DNA of 64,000 nt from Curtobacterium sp. MCJR17_055 (GCF_003224335.1 NZ_QKLF01000004.1:310001-374000), one strand, 5' to 3'; counted from the first letter of the stretch, positions 1-8,363 are shown. Numbers and translations are program-made. The notes: generated from the sequence alone by a model not told the origin.

Positions 1-563
1 TGCTCGCCGGCACGACCGCTGCGGACCTCATCCGGGTGACCGACGTCGCCGCCGGTGAGACCGTGCTCGTGCACGGAGCCTCCGGGGCCGTCGGCGTCAG
101 CCTGCTGCAACAGCTCCGGATGCTCGGGGCGCGAGCGATCGGCACCGCCTCCGCCGCGAACACCGACACCGTCCGCCGCTCCGGCGGCGAGTGGGTCCCG
201 TACGGCGACGGCCTGGAAGCGCGGGTCCGCGACCTCGCGCCGCATGGCGTCGACGTGGCCCTGGACTGCGTCGGCTCCGACGAGGCCGTCGACGTCTCAC
301 TCGCGTTGGTCGCCGACCGGGCACGCATCGCGACGATCGCGGCCTTCACCCGCGCTCCGGACGCGGGGATCACGGCCATCGGCGGGTCGCAGCCGGAGAG
401 CGCGGCCTTCCGCGACGCCGTCCGGCAGCGGCTCGTCGACCTGGCCGGTCGAGGGGAACTCGTCGTCCCGGTCGCTCGGACGTTCCCGCTCACCGAGGCA
501 CGCGCGGCGCTCGACCTGCTCGAGTCCGGGCACCCGGGCGGGAAGATCGCCCTCCTGCCCTGA
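1..563 (+). CDS. Zinc-type/quinone oxidoreductase, MDR superfamily (C-terminal part, 5' truncated)
   Basis: The reading frame is open from the left edge (codons begin at base 3), so this is the C-terminal ~187 residues of a medium-chain dehydrogenase/reductase. The stretch VLVHGASGAVGVSLLQQL is the nucleotide-binding Rossmann motif of the NADPH:quinone oxidoreductase/alcohol dehydrogenase family. It is followed by the usual pattern 'DVALDCVGSDEAVDVSL' and a C-terminal 'GHPGGKIALLP', as in the 'SGHTRGKVVL' ends of this family. The catalytic domain lies outside the window, so zinc dependence and substrate cannot be judged. It is NAD(P)H-dependent and cytosolic by family. The next gene starts 160 bases downstream and probably has its own promoter. 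Confidence 0.85.
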   Translation, partial: LAGTTAADLIRVTDVAAGETVLVHGASGAVGVSLLQQLRMLGARAIGTASAANTDTVRRSGGEWVPYGDGLEARVRDLAPHGVDVALDCVGSDEAVDVSLALVADRARIATIAAFTRAPDAGITAIGGSQPESAAFRDAVRQRLVDLAGRGELVVPVARTFPLTEARAALDLLESGHPGGKIALLP

Positions 564-654
564 AGTCGGTCGTCGTCGGACATCGAGCACTGGCACACTG
601 GGTGCAGCGCGCCGGGCCAGCGTGCGGGGGAGTGGGGCGGCCGTGACCGACGTC

Positions 655-673
655 GCGGAGGTCCAGCCTCCGC
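655..673 (+). promoter_or_regulatory. Short hairpin in the leader of the first DUF805 gene
   Basis: A perfect 7-bp stem (655-661 with 667-673, GCGGAGG/CCTCCGC) lies about 50 bases before the GTG at 725. It could be a leader structure or chance. No T-run follows, so it is not an obvious terminator. Confidence 0.25.
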
Positions 674-724
674 AGACCGCTGGACGATCCCGGGCGTCTC
701 GTCACCGTCTTCGGAAGGAACCCC

Positions 725-1426
725 GTGAGCGACCAGTACCCACCGCAGGACCCCTACGGCAAGCGACCCGGCGACGGGCGGTCCGACGGGCAGTCGCCGT
801 ACGGGCAGGCCCCGGGCGGGCAGTCGCCGTACGGGCAGGCCTCGGGCGGGCAGTCGCCGTACGGGCAGGCCTCGGGCGGGCAGTCGCCGTACGGACAGCA
901 GCCGTACGGGCAGCCCTCGGGTGGGCAGTCGCCGTACGGGCAGCAGCCGTACGGGCAGCAGCCGTACGGATCTGGCCAGTACGGGCAGCAGCCGGCGCAG
1001 CAGCAGCCCTACGGGCAGCAGCCGGTGACGCAGGGTGAGCCGCCGCTCTGGGCGCCCTGGTACGGCATCCCGTTCCCCAAGGCCTTCACGCGGTTCTGGA
1101 AGAAGTACGTGCGCTTCGACGGCCGCGCCAGCCGGAGCGAGTTCTGGTTCTGGGCACTCTGGTGGGCGATCGGCAACATCGTCACGGGCACGATCGACAC
1201 GGCCATCGGCGGGAGTGACTCCAACGTGGTCGGTGGCCTCTGGGCGCTCGCGACGCTCGTCGGCTTCATCGCGCTGACGGTGCGACGCCTGCACGACGTC
1301 AACATGTCGGGCCTGCTCGCCCTGCTGTTCATCATCCCGCCGGTGGGCGCCGTCTTCGCGCTCGTCATCGGGCTCCTGCCGTCCGTGCCCGCCGGCACAC
1401 GGTTCGACGAGCCGCACCGCGGCTGA
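725..1426 (+). CDS. DUF805 membrane protein with Y/G/Q/P-rich repeat N-terminus
   Basis: This 233-residue protein has two parts. Residues ~10-105 are low-complexity repeats of the type [10 protein letters not shown] and QPYGQ, almost free of charge. Residues ~108-233 form a DUF805 domain: the entry motif PLWAPWYGI, the family signature [11 protein letters not shown], several hydrophobic membrane segments, and the conserved [10 protein letters not shown] before the last helices. DUF805 proteins are inner-membrane proteins of unknown function. The GTG start is supported by a GGAAGGA ribosome site at 713-719. Two related genes follow in tandem, so this is a local gene family. The repeat part would lie in the cytoplasm if the N-terminus is inside, but topology is not proven. 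Confidence 0.85.
   Translation: MSDQYPPQDPYGKRPGDGRSDGQSPYGQAPGGQSPYGQASGGQSPYGQASGGQSPYGQQPYGQPSGGQSPYGQQPYGQQPYGSGQYGQQPAQQQPYGQQPVTQGEPPLWAPWYGIPFPKAFTRFWKKYVRFDGRASRSEFWFWALWWAIGNIVTGTIDTAIGGSDSNVVGGLWALATLVGFIALTVRRLHDVNMSGLLALLFIIPPVGAVFALVIGLLPSVPAGTRFDEPHRG
788..1022 (+). repeat. In-frame 30-bp tandem repeat coding for [10 protein letters not shown] units
   Basis: The decamer CAGTCGCCGT recurs exactly every 30 bases at 791, 821, 851 and 881. Shorter 15-bp derivatives then run to about 1022. All units keep the reading frame of the DUF805 gene, so copy number can change by slippage without a frameshift. Confidence 0.9.
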
Positions 1427-1459
1427 CCACTTCCGATCATCGACACCCTGGGGGACCTC

Positions 1460-2080
1460 GTGACCGATCACCATCCCGTGCCGGACGCCGGCGGACAGCC
1501 CGGCAGCCAGCAGCCGTACGGGAAGCAGCCGTACGGCGAGCACCAGTACGGACAGCCGCAGTACGGACAGCCGCAGTACGGACAGCAGACGCCGGGTGCA
1601 GCGGCTCCCGTCGGGCCGGACGGGCAGCCGCCGCTCTGGGCGCCCTGGTACGGCATCTCACTGCCGAAGGCCGTCGGCCGCTTCTTCCGGAAGTACGCGA
1701 CCTTCAGCGGCCGCGCGAGCCGCAGCGAGTTCTGGTGGTGGACGCTCGTCACCGCCGTCGTCTCCACGGTGCTCACCGGCGGTGGATTCCTGCTCGCCGC
1801 CGCCCTCGCGTCGACCCGGACGGTCCAGACGGACTACGGCACCTACGAGGTGCAGAACCCGGCACCGCCGATCGCCTTCGTGTTCCTCATCGCCGGCCTG
1901 CTGTGGGCGCTCGCGACGCTCGTGCCGTCCCTCGCGCTCGGCTGGCGTCGGCTGCACGACGCGAACCTGTCGGGTGCACTGTGGATCATCGCGCTCTTCG
2001 TCGGGATCGTCGGCATCGTCTTCGGCGTCCTGCCCTCGAACCCCGATGGCGCACGGTTCGACCGACCCGGGGACCGCTGA
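1460..2080 (+). CDS. DUF805 membrane protein with QYGQP repeats
   Basis: This 206-residue paralogue of the preceding gene starts 33 bases after its stop. Residues ~10-45 carry three exact QYGQP units plus QPYGK/E variants. The DUF805 domain follows from [10 protein letters not shown], with [13 protein letters not shown], hydrophobic segments and WRRLHDANLSG. A segment of about 35 residues between the first membrane segments (STRTVQTDYGTYEVQNPAP) is longer than in the first copy and probably forms an external loop. The GTG start follows a GGGGGAC ribosome site at 1450-1456. Function unknown. The hairpin at 2099-2136 probably ends this transcript. Confidence 0.85.
   Translation: MTDHHPVPDAGGQPGSQQPYGKQPYGEHQYGQPQYGQPQYGQQTPGAAAPVGPDGQPPLWAPWYGISLPKAVGRFFRKYATFSGRASRSEFWWWTLVTAVVSTVLTGGGFLLAAALASTRTVQTDYGTYEVQNPAPPIAFVFLIAGLLWALATLVPSLALGWRRLHDANLSGALWIIALFVGIVGIVFGVLPSNPDGARFDRPGDR
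1544..1588 (+). repeat. Three 15-bp tandem repeats (QYGQP units)
   Basis: Three adjacent copies of CAGTACGGACAGCC(G/A) start at 1544, 1559 and 1574, inside the second DUF805 gene and in frame. Confidence 0.9.
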
Positions 2081-2098
2081 GCGCCTGCCGGTCGCGTC

Positions 2099-2136
2099 AC
2101 GACGGCGCCCTCCATCCACGAACAGGGCGCCGTCGT
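2099..2136 (+). terminator. Rho-independent-type hairpin after the second DUF805 gene
   Basis: A 13-bp perfect stem (2099-2111 pairs with 2124-2136, core GGCGCC) with a 12-base loop sits 18 bases after the stop codon. It has no strong T-run, as is usual in high-GC actinobacteria. Its right arm ends just before the only candidate start codon of the third DUF805 gene. Confidence 0.8.
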
Positions 2137-2137
2137 C

Positions 2138-2596
2138 GTGTCGGCGGCTGGCCGCGCGCGGCCAGCCCGTCTTGGCCGCCTTGCTGACGCGGTCGAGCGG
2201 GTCTTCCGGAAGTACGTCCGGTTCGACGGGCGTGCGAGTCGCAGCGAGTTCTGGTGGTGGTCCCTCGCCCAGACGATCGTCATCGGCGTGCTCTACGTCC
2301 TCATCGGCATCGGGGGAGCGACGTCGGACCTCCGGACAGACCCGGTCACGGGGACGACCTCCGGGACGCCGAACGCGCTCTACTGGATCGCCGCGGTGCT
2401 CCTGGGCCTCTACTCGCTCGCGACGATCATCCCGAACCTGGCGGTCACCTGGCGTCGGCTCCACGACGCGAACCTCGCGGGGCCCTTCTTCTTCCTGTCG
2501 GTCATCCCGTTCTTCGGCGGGATCATCCTGATCGTGCTGACGATCCTGCCGTCGAAGCCGGAGGGGCAGCGGTTCGACCGCCCCGAGCGCGGCTGA
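2138..2596 (+). CDS. Third DUF805 protein, N-terminally shortened; start uncertain
   Basis: The 152-residue frame has a DUF805 core: [13 protein letters not shown], hydrophobic segments and WRRLHDANLAG. It matches its two upstream neighbours but lacks both the repeat tail and the [10 protein letters not shown] entry motif. The only in-frame start before the domain is the GTG at 2138. That codon touches the right arm of the terminator-like hairpin at 2099-2136 and has no recognisable ribosome site. The first ~20 residues (SAAGRARPARLG) do not look like the family. The core is intact with no frameshift or internal stop. It is either a working gene read through from upstream or a relic whose 5' end was replaced. 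Confidence 0.6.
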   Translation: MSAAGRARPARLGRLADAVERVFRKYVRFDGRASRSEFWWWSLAQTIVIGVLYVLIGIGGATSDLRTDPVTGTTSGTPNALYWIAAVLLGLYSLATIIPNLAVTWRRLHDANLAGPFFFLSVIPFFGGIILIVLTILPSKPEGQRFDRPERG

Positions 2597-2603
2597 CGTC
2601 CAC

Positions 2604-2653
2604 CACACGACGGAGCCCTCCTGCCCGATCGGGCAGGAGGGCTCCGTCGTGTG
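2604..2653. terminator. Bidirectional terminator, 50-bp perfect palindrome
   Basis: Bases 2604-2653 form an uninterrupted inverted repeat centred on GATC between 2628 and 2629. It lies between the converging DUF805 and TNT-domain genes and can serve both strands. Confidence 0.9.
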
Positions 2654-2662
2654 CTGAGCGGG

Positions 2663-3304
2663 TCAGACGACCCGGACCCGCGCGAGCGATCCGTCGACGA
2701 CCAGGTCGCGGATCGTCGTCGCCGGGTCGGCGATCTCGAACCGGAGTGCGCCGCCCGGCTGGTCGAACCACGGACGCACGAAGCGGACGGTGACGAGGAA
2801 CGGGCGCTCGACCACGTAGCGGTGCACCTCGGGGGAGACCGTGGCGTGCGGCGGCAGGGACCGGGCGTGGAGCGGGGTCTCGATCGGGTGCAGCAAGTAC
2901 CCGTCCGGGCCGCCGATGCGGTCCACCGGCACGCCGGCCGGGATCTGGATCGTCAGACCGGCGTCACCGGTCGCCGCGACCTGCTGCGCCAGCTGCGGGT
3001 AGGTCGACGCCGACCGGTCACGCATCTGGTCGAGGTCGGACCGGCGGATGTCCCGCGCGTCCGGGAACGGGCGGTTCAGGAACCGGCGGAGCATCTCGAC
3101 CGCGTCGTCCTCACCACGTGCGGTGGCGAGCCGTCGTGCGGTGCCGTAGTCGACGACCTCGATGGCGAACGAGTCGGCGTCCGCGGGGACGATCCGCAGC
3201 GCACCCTCCACCGGCGGCTCGTGCAGGGTCTCCCCGGGGAGCTGCACGTACCGGACCGTGTAGCCGAGCTGATCGAGGATGGGCCGAGTGTCCGCGAACG
3301 TCAT
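2663..3304 (-). CDS. TNT-domain protein, putative NAD+ glycohydrolase
   Basis: This 213-residue protein has a C-terminal region (about 125-191) that follows the TNT fold named after the tuberculosis necrotizing toxin: DRIGGPDGYLLHP, then TPLHARSLPP, then PWFDQPGG. TNT enzymes hydrolyse NAD+, and the Gln of the 'PWFxQPGG' motif is present. Residues 1-120 match no domain I know; they have no signal peptide and no membrane segment, so the protein appears cytosolic. The start at 3304 is chosen because a -10 box (TAGGCT, 3312-3317) ends seven bases before it, which fits a leaderless message. An ATG nine codons upstream, at 3331, is less likely. No immunity-like gene is adjacent. Activity is inferred from motifs only. 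Confidence 0.65.
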   Translation of the reverse strand: MTFADTRPILDQLGYTVRYVQLPGETLHEPPVEGALRIVPADADSFAIEVVDYGTARRLATARGEDDAVEMLRRFLNRPFPDARDIRRSDLDQMRDRSASTYPQLAQQVAATGDAGLTIQIPAGVPVDRIGGPDGYLLHPIETPLHARSLPPHATVSPEVHRYVVERPFLVTVRFVRPWFDQPGGALRFEIADPATTIRDLVVDGSLARVRVV

Positions 3305-3311
3305 GAGCGGG

Positions 3312-3317
3312 AGCCTA
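3312..3317 (-). promoter_or_regulatory. -10 box of the TNT-domain gene (leaderless)
   Basis: TAGGCT on the minus strand, seven bases before the ATG at 3304. Confidence 0.5.
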
Positions 3318-3355
3318 GCGCGCCCGCCCATGACGTTCCTGGCGGAGTCGATCCG

Positions 3356-4129
3356 CTAGCCACGGCCGCGCATCACGGCCTGCTTGACTTCGGAGATCGC
3401 CTTCGTCACCTGGATCCCGCGGGGGCAGGCGTCGGTGCAGTTGAAGGTCGTCCGGCAGCGCCAGACGCCCTCCTTGTCGTTGAGGATGTCGAGGCGCACG
3501 TCGGCCGCGTCGTCCCGCGAGTCGAAGATGAAGCGGTGTGCGTTCACGATCGCGGCGGGCCCGAAGTACTGCCCGTCGGTCCAGAACACCGGGCACGAGG
3601 ACGTGCAGGCGGCGCAGAGGATGCACTTCGTCGTGTCGTCGAACCGTGCGCGGTCGGCGACGGACTGGATGCGCTCCTTGCCCTTCTCCGGTGCGGACTT
3701 CGGCTGCAGGAACGGCTGGACCTCGCGGAAGGACGTGAAGAAGGGCTCCATGTCCACGATGAGGTCCTTCTCGAGCGGCAGACCCTTGATCGCCTCGACG
3801 TAGATCGGCTTCGAGATGTCGAGGTCCTTGATCAGGGTCTTGCACGCCAGACGGTTGCGCCCGTTGATCCGCATCGCGTCCGAGCCGCAGACGCCGTGCG
3901 CGCAGGAGCGTCGGAACGTCAGCGACCCGTCCTGCTCCCACTTGATCTTGTGCAGCGCGTCGAGGATGCGGTCGGTCGGCAGCATCATGACGTCGAAGTC
4001 CTGCCAGCGCGGCTCGTCGTCCACGTCCGGGTCGAAGCGGCGGACGATCACCGTCACGGAGAACGATCCGGGAGGCGCGTCCTGCACGGTGTCGGTGCGG
4101 GGTGCGTCGGAGACCAGGGTGTCGGTCAT
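3356..4129 (-). CDS. sdhB: Succinate dehydrogenase iron-sulfur subunit
   Basis: This 257-residue subunit carries electrons from the flavin to quinone in complex II. All cluster ligands are visible: C76, C81, D84 and C96 for the [2Fe-2S] centre, C169, C172, C175 and C235 for [4Fe-4S], and C179, C225 and C231 for [3Fe-4S]. The motifs are SCAHGVCGSD, CILCAACTSSCP and CTDACPRG. An Asp in place of the third [2Fe-2S] cysteine is normal for SdhB. The ATG at 4129 is one base from the sdhA stop, so the two are almost certainly co-translated. This is the last gene of sdhCDAB. I see no hairpin terminator after it. Confidence 0.98.
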   Translation of the reverse strand: MTDTLVSDAPRTDTVQDAPPGSFSVTVIVRRFDPDVDDEPRWQDFDVMMLPTDRILDALHKIKWEQDGSLTFRRSCAHGVCGSDAMRINGRNRLACKTLIKDLDISKPIYVEAIKGLPLEKDLIVDMEPFFTSFREVQPFLQPKSAPEKGKERIQSVADRARFDDTTKCILCAACTSSCPVFWTDGQYFGPAAIVNAHRFIFDSRDDAADVRLDILNDKEGVWRCRTTFNCTDACPRGIQVTKAISEVKQAVMRGRG

Positions 4130-4130
4130 C

Positions 4131-5924
4131 TCAGTACTTCCTCTCCATCGGCTCGTAGCGCGTCATGACGACGGGCTTCCAGTCGAGCGTGATGTGGTCG
4201 TCGGCGAGTGACGAGTGCGGATCGCCCGTCAGGTACGCCATGGTGTGCTGCATGTAGTTCTCGTCGTCGCGCTTCGGGTAGTCGTCGCGCATGTGCCCGC
4301 CGCGGGACTCCTTGCGGTTCCGGGCGGAGTACACGACGACCTCGGCCAGGTCGAGCAGGAAGCCGAGCTCGACGGCCTCGAGCAGGTCGGTGTTGAAGCG
4401 CTTGCCCTTGTCCTGCACGGACACCTGCATGAACCGGTTGCGGAGCGTGTGGATCGTCTCGGTGACCCGTGCGAGCGACTCGTCGGTCCGGAACACCTGC
4501 GCGTTCTTGTCCATCTCCTCCTGCAGCTCCTTGCGGAGCACGGAGACGCGTTCCGTCCCGGTGGAGGCCCGGAGCTGCTCGAGCATGCCGCGCACGTTCG
4601 CCGCGGGGTCCTCGGGCAGCGGCAGGAACTCGGCGGTCTGCACGTACTCGGCGGCGTTGTTGCCCGAGCGCTTGCCGAACACGTTGATGTCGAGCAGCGA
4701 GTTCGTGCCGAGACGGTTCGACCCGTGCACCGAGACGCAGGCGCACTCGCCCGCGGCGTAGAGGCCCGGGACGACCGTGGTGTTGTCGGCGAGGACCTCG
4801 GCCTTGACGTTCGTCGGGATGCCGCCCATCGCGTAGTGCGCCGTCGGCATCACCGGCACGGGTTCGACGACCGGGTCGACGCCCAGGTAGGTCCGGGCGA
4901 ACTCGGTGATGTCCGGCAGCTTCGTCTCGAGCACCTCGGCACCCAGGTGGGTGCAGTCGAGCAGCACGTAGTCCTTGTTCGGGCCGGCGCCGCGCCCCTC
5001 GGCGACCTCCTGCACCATGCACCGGGCGACGATGTCACGCGGCGCGAGGTCCTTGATCGTCGGGGCGTACCGCTCCATGAACCGCTCGCCGGAGGCGTTG
5101 CGAAGGATCGCGCCCTCGCCGCGGGCGCCCTCGGTGAGCAGGATGCCGAGCCCGGCCAGCCCGGTCGGGTGGAACTGGAAGAACTCCATGTCCTCGAGCG
5201 GCAGGCCGGTGCGCCACACGATGCCGACGCCGTCGCCGGTCAGCGTGTGCGCGTTCGACGTGGTCTTGAACATCTTGCCGAAGCCGCCGGTCGCGAAGAT
5301 CATCGCCTTCGCGTGGAACACGTGCAGCTCGCCCGTCGAGAGCTCGAAGGCGACGACGCCGGCGGGCTGCTTGCGCGTGACCCCGTCGTCCCCGACGACG
5401 TCGACCATGATGAGGTCGAGCGCGTAGAACTCGTTGTGGAACTCGACACCGAGCTTCACGCAGTTCTGGAAGAGCGTCTGCAGGATCATGTGGCCCGTGC
5501 GGTCGGCCGCGTAGCAGGCGCGGCGCACCGGTGCCTTGCCGTGGTCACGCGTGTGACCGCCGAAGCGGCGCTGGTCGATCTTGCCCTCGGGCGTGCGGTT
5601 GAACGGCAGACCCATGTTCTCGAGGTCGATGACCGCGTCGATCGCCTCCTTCGCCAGGATCTCGGCAGCGTCCTGGTCCACCAGGTAGTCGCCGCCCTTG
5701 ATCGTGTCGAAGGTGTGCCACTCCCACGAGTCCTCTTCGACGTTCGCGAGCGCTGCCGCCATGCCGCCCTGCGCCGCGCCCGTGTGGGAGCGCGTCGGGT
5801 AGAGCTTCGAGATGACCGCGGTCTTCGCCTTCGGCCCGGCCTCGATGGCGGCTCGCATGCCGGCGCCTCCCGCGCCGATGATGACGATGTCGTACTGGTG
5901 GTGGTGGACGGTGATGTCGGTCAC
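4131..5924 (-). CDS. sdhA: Succinate dehydrogenase flavoprotein subunit
   Basis: This 597-residue flavoprotein oxidises succinate to fumarate on the cytoplasmic face of the membrane. The FAD-binding motif [12 protein letters not shown] is at residues 15-26. SHTGAAQGG contains H47, the expected site of covalent FAD attachment. Further family blocks are [24 protein letters not shown] and [10 protein letters not shown], the substrate-site region. Length fits the family. The start is GTG at 5924, 54 bases after the sdhD stop, with AAAGA as a weak ribosome site. It is the third gene of sdhCDAB. Confidence 0.98.
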   Translation of the reverse strand: MTDITVHHHQYDIVIIGAGGAGMRAAIEAGPKAKTAVISKLYPTRSHTGAAQGGMAAALANVEEDSWEWHTFDTIKGGDYLVDQDAAEILAKEAIDAVIDLENMGLPFNRTPEGKIDQRRFGGHTRDHGKAPVRRACYAADRTGHMILQTLFQNCVKLGVEFHNEFYALDLIMVDVVGDDGVTRKQPAGVVAFELSTGELHVFHAKAMIFATGGFGKMFKTTSNAHTLTGDGVGIVWRTGLPLEDMEFFQFHPTGLAGLGILLTEGARGEGAILRNASGERFMERYAPTIKDLAPRDIVARCMVQEVAEGRGAGPNKDYVLLDCTHLGAEVLETKLPDITEFARTYLGVDPVVEPVPVMPTAHYAMGGIPTNVKAEVLADNTTVVPGLYAAGECACVSVHGSNRLGTNSLLDINVFGKRSGNNAAEYVQTAEFLPLPEDPAANVRGMLEQLRASTGTERVSVLRKELQEEMDKNAQVFRTDESLARVTETIHTLRNRFMQVSVQDKGKRFNTDLLEAVELGFLLDLAEVVVYSARNRKESRGGHMRDDYPKRDDENYMQHTMAYLTGDPHSSLADDHITLDWKPVVMTRYEPMERKY

Positions 5925-5978
5925 AGGGGTCTTTCGATCAGGAGGTGGAGCGTGCGGGACGTCGTGCGCGAGGCGTCG

Positions 5979-6425
5979 CTACTGCGCGGGGCAGAACGAC
6001 GGCAGGTCCGCGGCGGCGGCGCCGGCGGGGCACGGGTCGAAGGTCCAGCACACGAGCGTGCCGAGGACGATCAGGAGCACGCAGGCGAGGAGCACCGCGC
6101 CGAGCAGGGTCTTGCGGACGCCGGGCTTGGCCACGTAGTCGTTGATGATCGTCCGCATGCCGTTCGACCCGTGGACGAGCGCGAGCCAGAGCATCGCGGT
6201 GTCCCAGACCCGCCAGAACGGGCTCGCCCACTTGCCGGCGACGAAGGCGAAGTCGATCTGCTTGACGCCCTCGCCGGCGACCATGTTGACGAAGAGGTGA
6301 CCGAAGATGAGCACGACGAGCAGCACGCCCGACGCGCGCATGTAGATCCAGCCCCACTTCTCCCAGTTGGTGGTGCGGCGGGCAGCGTCGGCGCTGCGGG
6401 GCGGAGCGATGGTCTCGGTGGTCAT
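5979..6425 (-). CDS. sdhD: Succinate dehydrogenase membrane anchor subunit D
   Basis: This 148-residue protein has three hydrophobic segments (about 30-52, 68-86 and 105-128). Histidines in IFGHLFVNM and in LVHGSNGMRTIINDY fit the haem/quinone-site residues of actinobacterial SdhD. It anchors SdhA/SdhB with SdhC and passes electrons to menaquinone. It follows sdhC by 10 bases and precedes sdhA. The C-terminal tail DPCPAGAAAADLPSFCPAQ, with two cysteines, is not typical of the family core and has no assigned role. Confidence 0.93.
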   Translation of the reverse strand: MTTETIAPPRSADAARRTTNWEKWGWIYMRASGVLLVVLIFGHLFVNMVAGEGVKQIDFAFVAGKWASPFWRVWDTAMLWLALVHGSNGMRTIINDYVAKPGVRKTLLGAVLLACVLLIVLGTLVCWTFDPCPAGAAAADLPSFCPAQ

Positions 6426-6435
6426 GACGGAGCCC

Positions 6436-6897
6436 TCAGTTGAAGTCGGCGACGAGGTTCATGAGCTGGCGCGGCAGGAAGCCCGCGATCGCCACGGCCC
6501 AGAGCACGAGGACGACCCAGAACATGGCCCGCTGGTACTTCGGACCCTTCGACCAGAAGTCGATGAGGATGATCCGCAGCCCGTTGAACGCGTGGAACAC
6601 GATGGCGCCGACGAGGGCGATCTCGCCGAGGTTCATCAGCGGTGTCTTGTACGTGCCGATCACGGCGTTGTACGCCTCGGGGGAGAGCCGGACCAGTGCC
6701 GTGTCGAGGATGTGCACGAGCAGGAAGAAGTAGATCGCGACGCCGGTGATCCGGTGCAGGACCCAGGACCACATCCCGATGCTCCCGCGGTACAGCGTTC
6801 CCTGCGGGACACGCGTCCGAGGTGCGTCGATCGACGTACCGTCGATGGTCACCTGCGGTACGGCTGTCGCCGTCCCGCCTGCGGTCTGCTCGGCCAT
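6436..6897 (-). CDS. sdhC: Succinate dehydrogenase cytochrome b subunit
   Basis: This 153-residue protein is the first gene of the operon. After a ~40-residue cytoplasmic N-terminus it shows the SdhC signature HRITGVAIYFFLLVHILD, with the haem-ligand histidine in LLVH, and HAFNGLRIILID in the third segment. Three membrane helices are apparent (about 47-65, 92-110 and 124-142). The start at 6897 is an ATG. The promoter -10 (TAGGAT, 6970-6975) lies about 73 bases upstream, so unlike several neighbours this gene has a leader. Confidence 0.95.
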   Translation of the reverse strand: MAEQTAGGTATAVPQVTIDGTSIDAPRTRVPQGTLYRGSIGMWSWVLHRITGVAIYFFLLVHILDTALVRLSPEAYNAVIGTYKTPLMNLGEIALVGAIVFHAFNGLRIILIDFWSKGPKYQRAMFWVVLVLWAVAIAGFLPRQLMNLVADFN

Positions 6898-6969
6898 GAG
6901 CTCGCCTTCCCGTAGGGCCGGCGCACCGATCGGCGCGCCGTTGCCGTCGTGTTCGTGTGGAACACCTCC

Positions 6970-6975
6970 ATCCTA
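6970..6975 (-). promoter_or_regulatory. -10 box of the sdhCDAB operon, overlapping an upstream stop codon
   Basis: TAGGAT read on the minus strand. Its first three bases are also the TAG stop codon of the glycosyltransferase gene that ends at 6973. The predicted leader is about 65 bases. Confidence 0.5.
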
Positions 6976-8214
6976 CGTCCGAGCACCGACCTTCTCGTTC
7001 CACCCCGTCCGGGCGGTGCGCGTGGGGGCCGGGGGAGCGCCGATCGTGCGGGCCGTCTCGTGGTGCGCGAGCAGTTCGTCGCCGACCGCCTCCCACGTGG
7101 TGCCCTCGACGCGGAGGCGGCCGGCGCACCCCATCCGCTCGGCCAGCGTCCGGTCGGCGTGGAGCCGGGCGACCGCGGCGCGCAGGGCCAGCGGGGCATC
7201 CGGGTCGTAGAGCTCGCCGTCGAGTCCCGGGGCGACGAGGTCGAGCGGTCCGCCGGAGGCCGGGGCGACGACCGGCAGGCCGGCCGCGTGGGCCTCCTGC
7301 AGTGTCTGCCCGAACGTCTCCGCCGCACCCGTGTGCACGAAGACGTCGAGCATCGCGTAGGCGTCGGCCAGGTCGGCACCGCGCAGCGGTCCGGTGAACG
7401 TCACGTCCAGGTGACGGAGTCGACGCTCGAGGAACGGCCGGGAGGGTCCCCCTCCTGCGACCACGACCCGGATGCCCGGCATGCCGCCGAGTTCGGCGAG
7501 CCGCTCGACCTCCTTCTCCGGTGCCAGCCGTCCCACGTAGCCCACGATGGTCTCGCCGCGCGGCGCGATGCGGCGGCGCATCGCGCGGACGTGGGCAGAC
7601 GTCCGGCGAGCGGGGTGGAACAGCGCCGTGTCGACGCCCCGGCCCCATCGGGCGACCCGCGGCACGCCCTCCTCGGCGAGCATCGCCGCGGTCGCGGAGG
7701 ACGGCGCGAGCGTCAGCGAGGCGCCGGCGTGGATCCGCCCGAGGACCCGGCGGACCAGCGGGGCGGCCGCGGAGAGGCCGTTGCGGCGGGCGAACCCGGC
7801 CACGTCGGTCTGGAAGACGGCGACGGAGGGGATGCCGAGCCTCCCGGCCGCCGTGATCGCGCGGCCCCCCAGCAGGAAGGGGCTGGCTGCGTGGAGCACG
7901 TCGGCGCCGGAGGCGGCGAGGATGGTGTCGAGGACCGGGTGCGGGAGTGCGACGGGGAACTGCCGGTACGCGACCGCGGGGATGCGGTGGACGTCGAACC
8001 CGAGGTGCCGCTCCTGTTCCGACCGTGACCGCCAGGCAGCGGGACCCGGGGTGTCCGGGGCGATGACCACCGCTCGGTGGCCGCGTCGGCGGAGGTGTTC
8101 GAGCACCGCGAGGACGCTCGTGGTGACGCCGTTGAGGGTGGGCAGGAAGCTCTCGGTCACGACGGCCACGGTCCGGGGGGACTCGGTGCCTCGCTCCACG
8201 CTGCGTGCGTTCAT
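6973..8214 (-). CDS. GT4-family glycosyltransferase, mannosyltransferase-like
   Basis: The 413-residue protein has the two-lobed GT-B layout. The N-terminal lobe begins VAVVTESFLPTLNGVTTSV, typical of GDP-mannose-dependent alpha-mannosyltransferases of the MgtA/PimB type. The C-terminal lobe carries VGYVGRLAPEKEVERL and the donor-site block AAETFGQTLQEAHAAGLPVV. The adjacent divergent gene makes GDP-mannose (manC), which supports a mannosyl donor. The likely acceptor is a lipid or cell-wall glycan. The start is uncertain: ATG 8214 or ATG 8226, neither with a clear ribosome site. Longer versions would run into the manC promoter. Its stop codon overlaps the sdh promoter. Confidence 0.85.
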   Translation of the reverse strand: MNARSVERGTESPRTVAVVTESFLPTLNGVTTSVLAVLEHLRRRGHRAVVIAPDTPGPAAWRSRSEQERHLGFDVHRIPAVAYRQFPVALPHPVLDTILAASGADVLHAASPFLLGGRAITAAGRLGIPSVAVFQTDVAGFARRNGLSAAAPLVRRVLGRIHAGASLTLAPSSATAAMLAEEGVPRVARWGRGVDTALFHPARRTSAHVRAMRRRIAPRGETIVGYVGRLAPEKEVERLAELGGMPGIRVVVAGGGPSRPFLERRLRHLDVTFTGPLRGADLADAYAMLDVFVHTGAAETFGQTLQEAHAAGLPVVAPASGGPLDLVAPGLDGELYDPDAPLALRAAVARLHADRTLAERMGCAGRLRVEGTTWEAVGDELLAHHETARTIGAPPAPTRTARTGWNEKVGART

Positions 8215-8363
8215 GGCACGGCCCATGTTCCGGGCGGCGCGTGGACGAGCGGGGGGTGCGACGTGAACGCGGCGCACGCGAGGGGTGAACAGACCGTGCG
8301 TCGTCCAGGGCAGCCGTCCACGACACGTCCAGGTCGCACGCAGCTGCTTCCCCGGGCCGCCGG

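Noticed and set aside
788..1022. 30-bp tandem repeats considered as a CRISPR array
   Set aside because: No unique spacers, and the repeats are in-frame codons of a DUF805 protein.
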